Positions 52,030-64,000 of a DNA stretch of 64,000 bases are shown here, piece after piece (positions within the stretch are counted from its first letter, which is position 1; each line of letters opens with the position of its first letter). The stretch is from Cardiocondyla obscurior (lineage: Eukaryota; Arthropoda; Insecta; Hymenoptera; Formicidae): positions 1,210,501 to 1,274,500 of the forward strand of contig NC_091888.1 in NCBI RefSeq assembly GCF_019399895.1, given 5' to 3'. A program made the translations under genes and the position numbers. The notes under the pieces are model-generated. The model was given only the letters and a program-made list of their open reading frames with translations, searched no databases and was not told the origin of the DNA.

Positions 52030-52125
52030 AGGCTCTCTCGCCGCCTCATTTAATGCAAGCCATTCGTAATAGGGTGGAAGCGCCAAAGTGTTGTCCTTAA
52101 ACGAACCCAATCTGTTGCATTTTGC
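52030..52125 (+). repeat. dispersed repeat pair, member 1
   Basis: It matches 52815-52905. Shared blocks are CTTTGC, CCGCCTC.TTTAA, CCATTC.TAAT.GG and GC.AAAGT.TTG. A weaker relative may lie at about 51085-51120 (AAGTATTGTC...CAATCTG). The divergence is considerable and the family is unknown. Confidence 0.45.
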
Positions 52126-52721
52126 TCCCCTTTTGTTTAGCCTTCCTTTCCCACCCAGACATTCTACGAGATCTCTCCCAAGTGTATTTTGATTTCACGT
52201 GAATAAGCTTCACGTTGATCTTGGAAGATACCGCGTTTTATCGTATTTTAGCATATTTCACGCATTTCTTTCTAATTACTTTGACGTAATATTTATTACA
52301 GCGTTATACGTAACATAAATTATTATAGATAGAGAAATTGACTCATAAATCATTGTCGTCGCAAACGGATTCCTTTCGAGAAAAGATTTCTTTTAAATTG
52401 CAGCGGGGTAAACGGTTCGATACTTTCGACGCAGGCACCGAACAGAATAACGTCGACGCGAGCGAAACGTCCAACCCCCTAAGTTAGATCTTTATCGGCG
52501 TTACCATTTTCGCGTGCGTGTTTATTTTCCACGCAACACGAACGAGAGTGCTTCAACGCGCGCGCTTCTGTAACACACGTAAAACCGTAGAATACCGTCA
52601 GGTGCAATAGGGACCGCGAGAAGTAACGGGAAGGCCAGTTACGTCATGAACGAGAGAAAGAGGACGAACGCGAAAGGGAACGAGGCAAATAGGGCAAAAG
52701 AGAGAGAGAGGCGAGACGTCG

Positions 52722-52778
52722 TTATATATATATATGTATATATTATATATATATATACATATATATATATTTATATAC
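52722..52778. repeat. AT-rich microsatellite with palindromic structure
   Basis: This is an almost pure (TA)n array of about 57 bases with G and C interruptions placed symmetrically. It is followed by TACAGGGAATCCTGTTATA, itself a short inverted repeat (ACAGG/CCTGT). Confidence 0.8.
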
Positions 52779-52814
52779 AGGGAATCCTGTTATACACAGC
52801 CTGTATCATCACTT

Positions 52815-52905
52815 TGCGATGTACTTGCGAGCTTTTCCCGCCTCGTTTAACACGGCCCATTCATAATGGGATGACGGCCGCAAAAGTATTGCCGGTTATC
52901 GCGCG
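52815..52905 (+). repeat. dispersed repeat pair, member 2
   Basis: This is the second member of the pair with 52030-52125, about 790 bp downstream and in the same orientation. It lies directly after the AT microsatellite and the ACAGG/CCTGT hairpin. Confidence 0.45.
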
Positions 52906-55900
52906 GCGTGCACCACCTAACCGGCCAAACATTGTCCGACCCCCCGATTTAGCGTCGTTCCCCGTCTCTCTCTCATCCCTCGTCGGAGAGGATACCTATT
53001 GTCCTGAATTACGAGGCGCGAGCCGCACGGCGGCTGCGGTCCACACTTTTACCGCCCCGCGGCGCCTCATAATCGCCAGATTGGTACGACAAAATTGGCC
53101 GGCCCAGTCATTCCGTTCGGACAACTATCGGGAAATACCGCTATAAATTTCGCGACACTCGGTATTTTGTCGTGGATATTAAATCGCGCACTGATACGCG
53201 GTAGTGTTATTGCGCTGTCACAGGACGACGTCGTTCTCGTTGCATACCGCGAATGTCAATTAATCGCAGATTTAAAAAGCACGGGAGAAGCCTTACTATC
53301 ACCCCATCGTCGCGAAGCTGTGAACCGACAAAGTCGACGTATTTACGTGGCTGAGTGTAGACTGAGTATATTATTAATTATAATATAATGATATTAATAA
53401 CATATCAATTTTTGTCAAAATCAGGGAGAAAAAGAAAGAATCCATCGCAAAAATTTTATAATAAATTAATAAAAGATAACACGTTAGTGACATGACGAGT
53501 TGTTCTTCGAGGAACAAAAAAAAACACGAATGAGGATTGGAAGCGCAATGTCAAAGTACGGAACAACGAACTTGAACGTTTTTATACGAGAGATGATCTG
53601 CACACCGACTTGAATTCCGCAAAGAGGCACGATTCCGCGACGATATCACCGACGGCAATTCCCGCGCACAAGTATTGCCCGTGTGCGACGCGAATCGTAA
53701 AACACGTTGAAAGTATTATTGCTTATACTTTAATGTATCATTGTATCGAGTGTTTACGTAAGGATTGCATGGGATAAAAACATTTTCGGTGCTCAAAGGA
53801 AGTGAGAGAGATTTATAAAATTTTAATATTAATCCGCGATCAGGCGCGCCGAATTTCGCGATCGCGCGCGAAAATCGACGGGCGACGTGTCGATTTTCCG
53901 CGCGCTCTTTTATGGTGGATCGACGGTGGTGAGAAAATTCGGCGCGCAGGATGCAAACCACGACTGTACATAGCTCAATGTATAAATCTTCATTTTCGAT
54001 TAATTGTATAAACATTTTAAAAGCACGCCTGGCGTCGATTGCGCCGCGATCCGATCGACGATCGGCGATGTCACTTCTCGTCGAGGTGCTTCACTTCCCG
54101 GTTAGTATAAAATCTGTGTACATAATTTATCGCGTAATAAGTGCCAAATTCACGAGTGTGTGCGTAGGTGTGTACAATGCGTGCGTGCTTGTGTGTGGAT
54201 ACGCGTGCATGGGGATGCGCTCTCGACGCTACGACGTGACTGCGCTCATTGATTATGCCGCGTACGCGTGATAAGATATAAATAATTGATCGCAGACACG
54301 GAATTTACATTCGAATTCGCATTAGCTGAAAACGTTCCGGGCCGGAATCACAATATTAACATTCACATAATTATTGCACGTTATACACGAATTCGATTTC
54401 GAAACACCGTGATCGGCGCTCTCGCGCGCGCGAGTTTTATAATTAGAATTTAAATCTCTGCCGGGTGCCTGCCGATACCAAAATGTAATCCGAATCATTC
54501 CTGAATAAATTGCCGTTCAACATTTCCCGATGACCGTAGACGAATTTCCCGCGATCGCGCGATCGAAATGTAACCTATGAATTTTGCAAACGCTCACGCG
54601 ATTGACTTGGCATTATCAAGGTTTTGTCAAAACCATCATGTAAATGCGAGTTGGGCTGATTGTCGAAAACGTTTCGCGATTCCGACGTACAGTGAACGTG
54701 TGAAATGAACAGTTGAAATACATAAATTGCAAGCCTTTTGCGCTTCACGTATTTCTCGTCCGTGCGCAAGCAGACCGATCGTAGAGCGCAGCATTAATAA
54801 ATTTATGATAGAACTATTAATTAACACGTAATGGAATTAGAAGCGGATCAGCGTGCTTTTCATTTGGGACGAGCGTGAAGCGCTTAATTAACCGAATCAA
54901 GTTGATAATGTCGAAGTTTCTAGTCTTAAAAATTCAGGGTGTATTAAATCCGGCGTTCAGTTTCAAAAAGCTTAGACCCCTTTATAAAGACACGTTATTT
55001 TTCGGGAAAGACAAAGTAAAATGTGGCTCAACTAGCCGAGATCTATCGGAACGTATGTAAAACCGTTTGACTTTCCAACATTGGACAGGATGTCGCTCTT
55101 TAATTATATTCGTCGCGCATACGTGACTCATTGTACTTCAGTCAACTTTAGCCGCGGAGGGTTCGATTATCAATTAATAAAGGTCGCAAGATTTCTCACA
55201 GCAATAAAGATATTTTAAGTTGCATAATTCACCGGCATGTGATCGCTATGCATTCGCTTTTACTTCGAGGGCATTCTTTCCGCGACGAAGTAGAGAAGCT
55301 TTGATATTGGAAAATAGAGAAAGTAAAGTTATTTCGTTAAATAAAATAAAAAAAAAAAAAAATTCTTAACGTAACGCCCACATTCCAGCTACGTGGAGTA
55401 CAAAATCCCGCGTCTTTAAGCGTAGAAGATATTAAAGGAGACATCCGGAAAGAGAGCGACGAGAGGAGGTGGGCGAAATACACCGTGCCCGAGATAGCAA
55501 CCTCCTCTCTGCGCCGTCCTGACTCCACTCACAGCCTGATAATGACGACGCTCGAGCGACAAACTCACACAAAGGACCTAGCTTGTAAGGGGGTAAACAA
55601 TAATTATCACGCCGTCGTAAGTCTCGTATATCTCGTAGCGAAATCCCGTTGCACGCCCGCCACAAAAGCCGGCCGCGTCGCACGGATAATATTATTATTA
55701 ATTGTTACTGTTGAACGCGATTAGAGAGACTAAAAGAGAATATTAGAGCGATCAGTCGATTTCTAGCGGGGGGCCGGCTTTCTTTCGTGGTCCGGCTGAC
55801 GGTCCTCATTTTGTTCCTGTACATAGGTATACATAAACGAAGATGTAATCCGCTTAGATCGATATCGGCGTACATTGGAGGTATATTATCATTTATCGAA

Positions 55901-58900
55901 AGGAAAAAAAGGTCTCGCGCGGCGATAGTTTATCTTCTCTTCTTCTTCTACGTATTTCCACTTTTAAGGTAAAACGTGAGAAAAAAAAAGAAAAAAAGAA
56001 AACGATTGCTTTCTGAGCTTTTAAAAATTTTGACTATTTTTAATGTATACGTTTGGTCCGAAAATACGGCATTTTCTTCTTAATTTTCAAATATTCTTTA
56101 ATATAATATAATCATCGCACAAACTGCAATAAAATAGTGAATACTTTAATTATTGACTAGTAACAGACAACGCAATGCTTTATTTAGTTTTCATTATCGT
56201 TCAGTACCGCGTAGTTGGAAAAACTTTTGCATTTTTAGCAGCAATATCACGATGTACCAGTAATAAGTGTGCATTCAGCGACTCGGTCACAGTTTCGTTG
56301 CAAAAACTTTCACTGACATACTTCTAACAGAAGCTAATTGTCAACGCGCGGATTTATATCCTCATTGCACATTTTGTGCTAAATTCAGGCGCTCATTAAA
56401 TTTCCGTACTAACTTTTTATCTAATTAAATAAACTTAAACTAATTTTAACATATTTGTTCTTTTTTTTTTACGTTATTGCAAAGTTGACGGGGATATGCT
56501 AAATTTATTTCGATGCAATTCAGTCAAAGACCTTTAAAAAAAAAGTGCTAAAATTTGCTGATCGATATTTGGTGATAGAAAAATGTAAAGCGACACGACT
56601 GCGATTACAGTCATGACGGAGTGTCCTTTGTGGGATTAACAGAATAAGGCACATGAAAATACGAGAGCTGCAAATCGCTTTTAATGTGCATCATAACTCG
56701 CTACGTAGTATTAATCTAAATGTTGCTACCTTTAATATGTAAGTATAGATTGTGTTTTAACTTGTAAAAAAAAAGAAAAAAAAAAAAAAGAAAAAAAAAC
56801 GGCAGAACTGCGAAGGAACATTCATTTATTACTTGGAAAGAATATTGTCAATTAAGAATAAAATCCAGTTATATAACTATTAAAAATCTCGCTCTCCCTC
56901 TCACCGCATTTTTCGTTCAAGAAGATATGTTTCACCCACGTCACATGGTACGATTGATATTTCTCTTATTGTGATAAATTATCTAAACTCAAATGTACGA
57001 ATAAAAGGAGAGAAGTATGTATTTTTGTGTTGGTCTATATATCCTTACATAATTAACGACGGCATATTTCTAGCGGTAATAATTTTGCACGCGCCCTACT
57101 GTACAAAAAAAAAAAAAAATAGCGTTGATTTGTAATTGTTAATGAAATAAAAAAACTCATGCATTTAACATTAAATCTTTTGCACCGAAGGATACGTCAC
57201 TTTTTAAATAATTGTTGCAAAGAGATATTATAGATATATATAACTATATACATATACAACGACAAATTTTACTTGACGCTCGATATTTTCGTCGGGTGCA
57301 GGATGTATTGGTTCCCCTATTAAAATATCAATTTAATTTAAAAGAGTCTGACGCGTTAGTTGTATTTCTCTTTTTTTTTTCTCCCTCCCGTTTCGCGTGA
57401 GGTGTTTCTCGCCGTGGCAAGATTTTCAATCTTTTAATTCGGCCAATCATCGCCGCTATATCTCACGAATATCGTGCTGTAAAGCGCACAGGCGTTTCCA
57501 ATTAATTCAGTTTACCGTGAGTGCAATAAAGTCTAATTACGCCGGCAAACTGCCCGTGCTAAACCGTCACAGGCACTTTCCGTGAGTGCGCGGCAGCTAT
57601 GATATTTCATTTGCAGGCGAGTACGTATAATTTTTGAACAGAGAACAAATAAAAATGGTTAGAGAAGCGCTGGATCGCGAGGGTGATACCAAAACGTAAA
57701 AAAAAAAAATAAAAAAGAAAAAAAACAAGTGGGCGCACTGGGTGAGAGACGAGGAGAGAAGAAACGGTGAAAATGTACTAGGTGTATGCTCTCAATTTAA
57801 TGCTTCGCTAATAAATCGCCAGTTTGCACCGCAAACGATAACTGCATTTTACATGTAACGTGTATATCAACTCTACATTTCTGGAATTGGTTGTTACTTT
57901 ATTTTATTTTTTTCCACTGATTTCTGTATCTTGAACTTTTACACGACATGTCTATTTGTCGAACATGCGATAAAAGCGTATAACTATTTTTTTTTTTTTA
58001 AATTTTATTGTAACTTTCAATTTAGTTTTATATAATTGTAATACGAAATTAATTCTAAAGAATAACAATGCATTTCGTATTTTCTTGAATATTAATATTG
58101 TTACTAATACGTTAATGAAGTATACATTCATTAAAATTCATTAAAAAAAAAAATACATGTTATAAAAAATGCTTAAATATTGCTTACGTGTTAATGTAAA
58201 AATGCATAAGCCAAAAATATTTGTAAATCCTTTCTCGTTAATATCTTCCACTATTATTTCGAACAACTCGCTACGTTGTCATTGTGTTTTGCGTAGTTTA
58301 TTTTATTTCACATATTTTGCATGTTTCTGCAAGAATCCATTTAACTGAATATTTTTAACAAAACAGCAAACTCAGTGCCGTAAAATAACTTCTAGTTATT
58401 GTTTCAATGTAAAATATCTTATTAACGAAAATCTAAACGAGAAAATATAAAAACAATAAACATTGAAGTTTCTGTACCGCGAGCACCGATTACATTTTTA
58501 ATTAATTCCCTCTTTTGCTCAGAAACGGCAAATTATAAGATTGACGTGTGTTGCAAACCGAAAATTTTTATCCACGTCGAACGTTCTAAAATAATGCGCG
58601 ATTTTAATTATACGATTGCAAATTGTTCAACTCTCGGTTAACATATTTATATTCTCTGCACCGAATAGATGGATTACGTCCACGCGATAAATGGCTATTC
58701 TAAAATCATCAAACGTAAACGCGGCGTCGCGTTGTATTATTGACTTCATCGCGTATAAACCCCTCTTCGCACCGGCACTCGACACGGGTAACCAGATCAA
58801 GCCGTCCGATTCTATTTGATGCGATACACCGCCGTCCGCTGCGGATCCATCGCGAATACACTGTCTTCCGCTTTCGCTGTAATGGATTCAAGGATCCTTC

Positions 58901-61900
58901 CCGTGTACCACAGGGAACCACTGTCTCTCCTTAGCGTTCCTTCGTCGCGCAAGACTCACCTTGATCGCGACGGATCCTGTTCATATATATCTATATCACC
59001 GCAGTCTCTCTACCTGACCCGCCCGCCCACCGCCGTCTTCCAGCTGCATCGCAGCCGCCGCGCTTGCTCTATTTTTTTTTTTTTTTATATATCTATATAT
59101 TTTGTTTTACCGCGTGCGAGACTGAGCCGCGTTTGAGAAGTCGTCGCGAAACGAGCCTTGGGAGCCTTAAAGAGGCCGGTCGGTTTGAAACGGTTTCCGG
59201 TATTCCCAACGGCGGCTTCTGCCAAGGCATCTGAATAATATCGTCTCTCTCTCCCTCTTTTATCCGCGATCCGAGCTTTTTTTCCGTATTCGAGCTACTG
59301 ATACTTCCACACGTCTTCCGCTTTTTCGCCCCAGACATCGTTGCCAATCGCCTTTACGGCACTTCGATTATTCTCACGTCTCGCGCAGCGTGCGTGACGG
59401 ACCGGTCGATAGCGAGGCTTTTTCATCATGCACCGCGGCCCGGTCTGTACCTCTACGTTATATGAACGGCGAATCAACCGGTGGCCAAGCTGACAGTAAT
59501 TTTCACTCGCCGATGATTTTAATGAATTGGAGTGATGTCAAAATTAACGATCTTCGATACGTATAAATTTGATAAAGATCAACAATGAGCTATTTTAGTA
59601 CAAACAATTGTTATACGCTTTTATCACCAATTTCTCGCAACTTTCACAATATTCACGATTTTAATTTTAAGGGCTGCACGGGTAACGACGTTCCCACCGA
59701 AATTAGATTTAATCTGCGTAACATTATATATGACGCTATTTCTGAATAGAAACCACATCGGGAATTCAGTGAGAATCTATTATCCTTAAGCGCGCTACCT
59801 CTCTCGCTTCTCTCTTATTTTCGCTCCAACGTACGTCCGGTGTTGCTTGATCAAGTTCTCGAATTACCGCAAAATAGAATCTCTATAGAAATCCATCTCG
59901 TTGTCGACGCGTGCGTTAAATTCGTACTTTCACCGTGAGAATTTTCTCTCTCGATCGCGGGCCGGGACGCCGTGGTGATATCGCGTTTCTATTTTTCAGA
60001 ATTTCATCTCCGAAATTATTCCGCGGCGCAAACCGCGGTAATCGCGAATCAAAGTTTTTACGTAAACTTATTCGTCCGTGGACAAGCGCGCCGCGCTTTG
60101 TAGATACCTCCCGCAGAAGTCCCGGTATTACAGGGGGATATTTCGTGTAAGTATAGCCCGTACATGCGCTTTACATACGAGATCGAGAATGATGAAGCGC
60201 ACCGCGCCACCCCCGCCCGTGCATGCAATAACCCCACGTTCGCCACCGAGTACAACAGTGCGGCTCCGTGCCCTCAGATATTCAGATTTCACACCGGCGC
60301 TTTGTCTTTCGAGGCAGAAAAATATAACGGGGAAGAAAGTAAATCGTCGTCGTACTTACGTGTTGCATTAAAGCCTCTCTCCCGGAGAAAGTATACTCTC
60401 CGTCGTCTTAAATAAAGAAAAGCTCGCGAAAAGTTTTATCCTTACGTCCGGTTGTTACACCATAATAAAGCGTTGCGCCTGATGTGTTTTGAGAATATTT
60501 TATGCTCCACCGGAGTACTCGTAAATATGTTATTTCCGCGAAAAAAAGGAAAGAAGAAAAAAAAAAAAAAAAATCTGCGATGCGACACGCGATTAAAAGT
60601 CGAGAGTAATCTTTTTAAAAATATAATATTTTTTTTATCATTCTAAATAAATCCTTCGTGTATGAAACATTATAAATCTTGATATATCGTACTGACAATT
60701 TCAATACTTTTTCTCGTGAATCTCGAAATATCAACTTTTGCTGTAAACATTCATATTTACGGAAATGCACGCAAAGCATACCTATGTATTTAAATATTAC
60801 ATATATCCCAAGATTATTTACGTTTTTCCCAGAATACCTTTTTCATAAACAAATTTTTATCAACGGAAGCTGAAAATTTTATTCCTAGATAATAAAATTC
60901 CTGAGAAACGATTATTCGAATTATCTACAAAAATCGGTTTATTTGAAAGAACAGATATAGCAATTGTCCATTTCGTATTATTGTTTTACTAAGGTTTAGT
61001 TAGACTCCGCATTAATTGGCGGACAATTTTCACGGTGCTTTTTAATCAATTTGCTCGTAAGCGTTAAACTGCGGAAAGCCAGTAGCGCCTTAAAGCTCGT
61101 GTAATTGAACTTGGCTCGAATTAATGCCGAATAAAATTGCAAGGGACGGCCAGTGCCCTTTAATTAAGATTGTCGCCTTTCCGCGTGCGTATACGTGTAT
61201 CGAACTATTCTTGTTTTCGCCGCTCCCGCAAGCTCCTCCTGAAGGGATAGTGGTAAAAAGCGTCGGGGATAATGACTATGCATAAGGACGCGCAAAGGAT
61301 TTCATATAAATGATAATGTTCCGGGTAGTTCCTTCCACTTCCGCTTCCAAGAGTGTGGCTCAAAGGAATTACCAATTTCGACGGGACCAAAAGTGGTCGC
61401 ATGAAAAATACGTTTAAAAATATATTCACGTCGCACAGTAACTGTACTATACATCTCGCGATATACCGTTACATCGCCGTTAAATTTTTCGTGCGTGATA
61501 CAAAGTCGGAATATCTCCCCTCTCTCGATAAAGTTAAACGAACGCATAATATATAAATATTATAAATTATAAAACAATCGGTAACGCGATATAAAGTTGA
61601 CAATATATATCGTTAACTAAGTTATAATAATAATAATTATGCTTTTTGGTTCGCGACCGTATACACTACAATAAAATGGTGAAAATTTTTTTAACAAGTT
61701 TTTCGCGCGAACAATTTTACATCTGCGCGACACACGATCAACACTAAAATCACGTACCTAAAAAAATATTTGCAATTAAAAATACACTGACAACTACTAA
61801 TAATATACCACCGTTAACTACAGAGTTGCAGTCTCTCGTATAGAATATTTTCGGTTTTATTTCTTTTGTTTTGTTTTTTTTTCTTTTTTTTTTTTTTCCA

Positions 61901-63099
61901 TCAACGATTCACGTGCAGTTCCTATTACCAAATTTAATTTTTATTTTTATAAGAAAAAATCTAATTGGCCAGTAAAACTAATATTTATATATTTTTTAAG
62001 ATTACAAACAGTAAATTTTTAGTTAATTTAACGTTGTAAACAACCTATGATTTTTAGAGTAAATACTTTGAGATAAAGTTTCTCGTTTATGTTTCGTTCA
62101 CTGCGACAATGTCACGAATTTGTAACGTGTCAGTGGTTTTTGTGAAACAGTGGACAATTCGGATAATATTTTATCTACACTTCTTTTTCATTTTTCACAT
62201 CAATCTACTGAAAGGAATTTAAAGAAAGAGAGATATCGTTTGTAAGTAAAATTGCGTAAGTGCATTTTTCGCAAATGTCTTCGAAGCATTTTTTTAAATC
62301 AAATAAAATAATCTCGACTAGTCGATAAGTATAATAAAAAAAAAAAATGTCATACATTATCGCGTGGAACTCTCGCTACGAAGTCTGGAAGCAACAACTT
62401 TGCGCAGATATTCACAAGGAACAATTCAAAGTAATGCACGAGCGTGCACAGTGCTTGCAGGACGGCAAACGTGCGTACGCAAATTTGGGTGTCAAATCTA
62501 ATTACCAGCGGAATACGTAAGCAGCCTCCCGAGGATCAGCTCTTCCCATTCTCTGGGTGCCCGGTATGTAACTAAACTTCGTAATTTCCAAAATTTCTCG
62601 ACGACCGGCGGCCAAGGTGTTTGACATTAACGACTTAATTCGCTACGTACGCGAAAGCTAGGTAGGCGATTCCCCCGAGGTGATCATCCTCCGGCGCACT
62701 TAATGGAAACGAATCGTACTTTTAACGAGCGCGCGCACCACCCGCGTGTACAGCACGCTATGAATCTAGGACGAAACTTTGCGAGGGTCGAATGAAGTTT
62801 GCGCGCATATTGCGCTTAACGCCGACCCTTTCCGGCACGGCTATAGCTGCCAAATAAATTGCATTATTCGGTTTTCAATAGCAACACCCAGGCGCGCGGA
62901 CTTTTAGTGCTTTTATATTTTTATACATTTTCTATACGTCTATATACATTTTCCTGCTATCGTATATATTTCACATTAATCGTCATTTAAAAGTAAAGAA
63001 ACAGAAAAGTATGCGAGGCTCCGTAATAATACTGCGAAAATAATTTACAGCTATCTCGAAAAAAAAAAAATGTGATTTTATATTTTAAGGATGTACTTA

Positions 63100-64000
63100 G
63101 CGTAAATGGATATCGTACACATCGCGTGGGACTCTTTTTCACATACGTCTTTAACGATCTCTCTCCCTCCCACCCCCCTTTGCGTCGCGCGAAATTCTTT
63201 AGCCAGGGAACGCGACGACGGGTCCAGATTCGCGAGGCGCACTTCTTCTCGGCTGCGTTTGATGTGTCGCCGGTGGACGCGCGCGTGGCACGTATATAAA
63301 AGCGGGACGATTCGAAGCGGGAATGAGTGGAACACGGTTTGCGTGTGTGAAGTAGAAGCGCGCGCGAAACGTCGGAAATATTTTTTCTTCGCGCACTTGG
63401 GTCAATATCTGTCGATAGCAGGGGAGCGCTCGATGAGGGTCTCCTCGGCAAGCGAGCCACATACATGCCACTGTCGGGATCTATGACACCGTTGAAGCCG
63501 AGTAGTGGCAGCTTGAGTGCTCGCTTGTCGCCTCGTCCAAGTGGATGCATTTTTTGTCATCGATATTAATCGTCGGGTAACAGCGCGTGTGCGGCTGCTT
63601 CGCACCGGGTTACTTTAGCTCGCGCGTATTTTGGATAATTGCTTATACGCCCGCTGTCGGCCGATACGACGCAGAACGAATCGAGCGAAATAAAACTTCT
63701 TGGCGGGAGAAATTTTATATGAACCGCGATATAAATTTCCGTCGCCTCCGCGGCGTAAGCTGGCTTCCAAAGATAAAACGTTCCCCGCGTGCTTTATGCT
63801 GTTCGCAGCAGCCCATCGTATTTTCATCCGAAAAAAGAGTCGGCTCGCGCACGAGTGTGTCTTCACGCGTGAATTATTGTTCGTTGAAGGGCTGCGCTTT
63901 ACCGCATTCCGGGTATCTCCTTCAAAATTGGCCATGTTAATGACAGAAATACGATTTCGAACGAGAGATCTCCGCGTTCTCGCCGACTCGCGCGCCCGCA
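63100..64000 (+). promoter_or_regulatory. GC/CpG-rich block with TATA box, possible promoter of a downstream gene
   Basis: From about 63.1 kb to the window end the sequence becomes CpG-dense. A good TATA box, TATATAAAAG, lies at 63293-63302. If used, transcription would start about 30 bases later and run rightward out of the window. Open frames on both strands here (for example a 187-codon minus frame at 62987-63550) have no recognisable domain and are attributed to base composition. No strong initiator was identified, so this is a suggestion only. Confidence 0.25.

Larger units (their letters stand above)
44844..62980. other. long stretch without a recognised gene
   Basis: This region is AT-rich with CpG-richer patches near 46960-47430, 50620-51360, 52500-53350, 53830-54560, 55420-55850, 58700-59480 and 59930-60420. 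All open frames are short, overlap on both strands and lack domains. It holds repeats listed separately and several homopolymers. Read as intergenic DNA downstream of the DIP-like gene or as an intron of an unseen neighbour. I cannot tell which. Confidence 0.5.

Noticed and set aside
52646..53146. 166-codon plus-strand open frame
   Set aside because: It reads through the (TA)n microsatellite as Tyr/Ile repeats and through a dispersed repeat. It is not a gene.
62987..63550. 187-codon minus-strand open frame, the longest in the window
   Set aside because: It contains a run of Phe from a homopolymer, no domain, and overlapping open frames on the other strand of the same GC-rich block. Composition explains it.
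1..64000. tRNA, rRNA, CRISPR or known microRNA
   Set aside because: I looked for T-arm and anticodon-arm signatures, regularly spaced repeats, and seed regions of common insect microRNAs, and saw none that were convincing. A covariance-model search would be needed to be sure.

Overview
The window looks like nuclear DNA of an insect, most likely a hymenopteran (ant, bee or wasp). That is an inference. The DNA is AT-rich and full of long A/T homopolymers, broken by CpG-dense patches. Open reading frames are short, splice sites are metazoan, and the only recognisable protein belongs to the insect DIP/lachesin neural adhesion family. There is no sign of prokaryotic gene organisation, CRISPR arrays or operons.

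The main feature is the 3' part of one plus-strand gene for a DIP-like (Dpr-interacting protein, lachesin-related, IgLON-like) immunoglobulin protein. Five exons can be placed to the base: 7168-7296 (end of an Ig domain, probably Ig2), 11998-12282 (all of the next Ig domain, probably Ig3), 12764-12826 (short linker), 20388-20543 (proline-rich stalk) and 43332-43441 (C-terminal end with stop codon). Every intron is phase 1 and the exon lengths fit together, giving 743 nt of continuous coding sequence. The introns are about 4.7, 0.5, 7.6 and 22.8 kb. The 5' exons (signal peptide, Ig1, start of Ig2) lie upstream of the window.

The most unusual region lies inside the 7.6-kb intron. On the opposite strand, around 15976-17200, there is a set of well-formed splice sites. 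They fit a nested multi-exon antisense transcript with a CpG-rich, CCAAT-containing promoter region. Two neighbouring exons of this transcript (16490-16575 and 16132-16369) end in clearly related modules of about 85 bp that include the splice donor, so this looks like a tandem exon duplication. I could not assign a protein to it, and it may be a long non-coding RNA.

The remaining sequence is intronic (to 43 kb) or downstream of the gene (about 44-64 kb). It holds small repeat or mobile-element remnants: inverted-repeat elements at 42964-43271 and 44577-44843, a foldback segment near 26596-26818, a dispersed repeat pair at 44382/48973, and a second related pair at 52030/52815. It also holds microsatellites and several CpG-rich patches. 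A TATA-containing, GC-rich stretch after 63.1 kb may be the 5' end of a further gene. Nothing else in 44-63 kb looks protein coding.
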